16,248 nt of DNA from Bacteroidales bacterium (GTDB taxonomy: Bacteria; Bacteroidota; Bacteroidia; Bacteroidales; GCA-2748055), in the NCBI GenBank assembly GCA_024763595.1, contig JANTFK010000023.1, positions 1 through 16,248 of the forward strand, given 5' to 3'. Below the pieces are notes generated by a model. The model was not told where the DNA came from, searched no databases, and saw nothing but the letters and a program-made list of their open reading frames with translations. Below are positions 16,096-16,248 of the stretch, one piece after another (within the stretch, counting starts at the first letter, position 1; each line of letters begins with the position of its first letter). The position numbers and the translations under genes are program-made.

Positions 16096-16248
16096 TTACC
16101 CCGGTTCCTTCTCCGGGTCCATCCCTGGTGTTTCCTCTTCCTCTTCCTCTTCAAATGGAGATCTTTCCGGTTCCGGTCCCTGGTCCCTGTACAGAATAGC
16201 CAGCAGAACCCCGGCAACCACGCCTGTAATATGAGCCTCAAAAGAGAC
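16096..16248 (-). CDS. Rhomboid-family intramembrane serine protease, C-terminal part only
   Basis: Reading in from the right edge on the minus strand, 50 codons end at TAA (16098-16096). The visible start VSFEAHITGVVAGVLLAILYR matches the last catalytic helix of rhomboid proteases, in which the His of the Ser-His pair sits in an (E)xHxxG context followed by small-residue spacing. The Ser-containing GxS helix lies outside the window. After the helix comes a soluble tail of about 30 residues with a run of seven glutamates (33-39) and several Pro and Glu, then the stop. The protein would cleave membrane-spanning substrates within the inner membrane. It converges with the acetyltransferase gene. 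The assignment depends on one helix, so a related membrane protein cannot be excluded. Confidence 0.72.
   Translation of the reverse strand, partial: VSFEAHITGVVAGVLLAILYRDQGPEPERSPFEEEEEEETPGMDPEKEPG
16132..16152 (-). repeat. Hexanucleotide repeat coding for a Glu run
   Basis: On the plus strand TTCCTC is repeated three and a half times (21 bases). On the coding strand it reads alternating GAA and GAG, giving seven glutamates in the rhomboid tail. Gain or loss of units would change tail length by two residues without breaking the frame. Confidence 0.75.

Noticed and set aside
16046..16234. 62-codon plus-strand open frame near the right edge with a Ser run
   Set aside because: The Ser run is the antisense of the Glu repeat in the rhomboid tail, and the minus-strand reading gives a recognisable catalytic helix.

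Overview
The window looks like chromosomal DNA of a Bacteroidota member, probably an anaerobic Bacteroidales/Marinilabiliales-like organism. This rests on protein flavour, not on any search. The lines pointing there are a long single-chain pyruvate:ferredoxin oxidoreductase, a ~700-residue ComEC without a nuclease domain, a secreted GH38 enzyme, few Shine-Dalgarno sites, and promoter candidates of the Bacteroidota TTG / TAnnTTTG type. Base composition is moderate and fairly even, and nothing suggests recent acquisition. There are no tRNA or rRNA genes, CRISPR arrays, insertion sequences or phage genes, and no gene-free stretch exceeds 300 bases.

Layout, left to right. The window opens inside nifJ (+), which ends at a very strong hairpin terminator. 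A short two-gene block follows: ruvX (+, apparent TTG start) and def (+). After a 32-base gap comes a 1187-residue secreted GH38 alpha-mannosidase-like protein (+). It converges with a minus-strand dihydroorotate-dehydrogenase-like flavoprotein. The ~100 bases between those two carry a protein-like open stretch on the minus strand that may be a gene remnant. A divergent comEC (+) comes next, then the trkA-trkH potassium uptake pair (+, 7 bases apart). Beyond trkH lies a 40-codon N-terminal fragment of a CoA-binding-domain protein (-), then a YciO/Sua5-family gene (-). A divergent GNAT acetyltransferase gene (+) follows, and the right edge holds the C-terminus of a rhomboid protease (-).

Functionally these are mostly unlinked housekeeping genes: pyruvate oxidation to acetyl-CoA, DNA junction processing, N-terminal deformylation, glycan breakdown outside the cytoplasm, DNA uptake, K+ uptake, possible tRNA modification, and acetylation. 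Only trkA-trkH, and less surely ruvX-def, look like true co-transcribed partners. I found no convincing new multi-gene system. The best second looks are the DHOD-like flavoprotein lacking the catalytic-loop residues, the two probable gene remnants, and the GH38 protein with a large unassigned N-terminal region.
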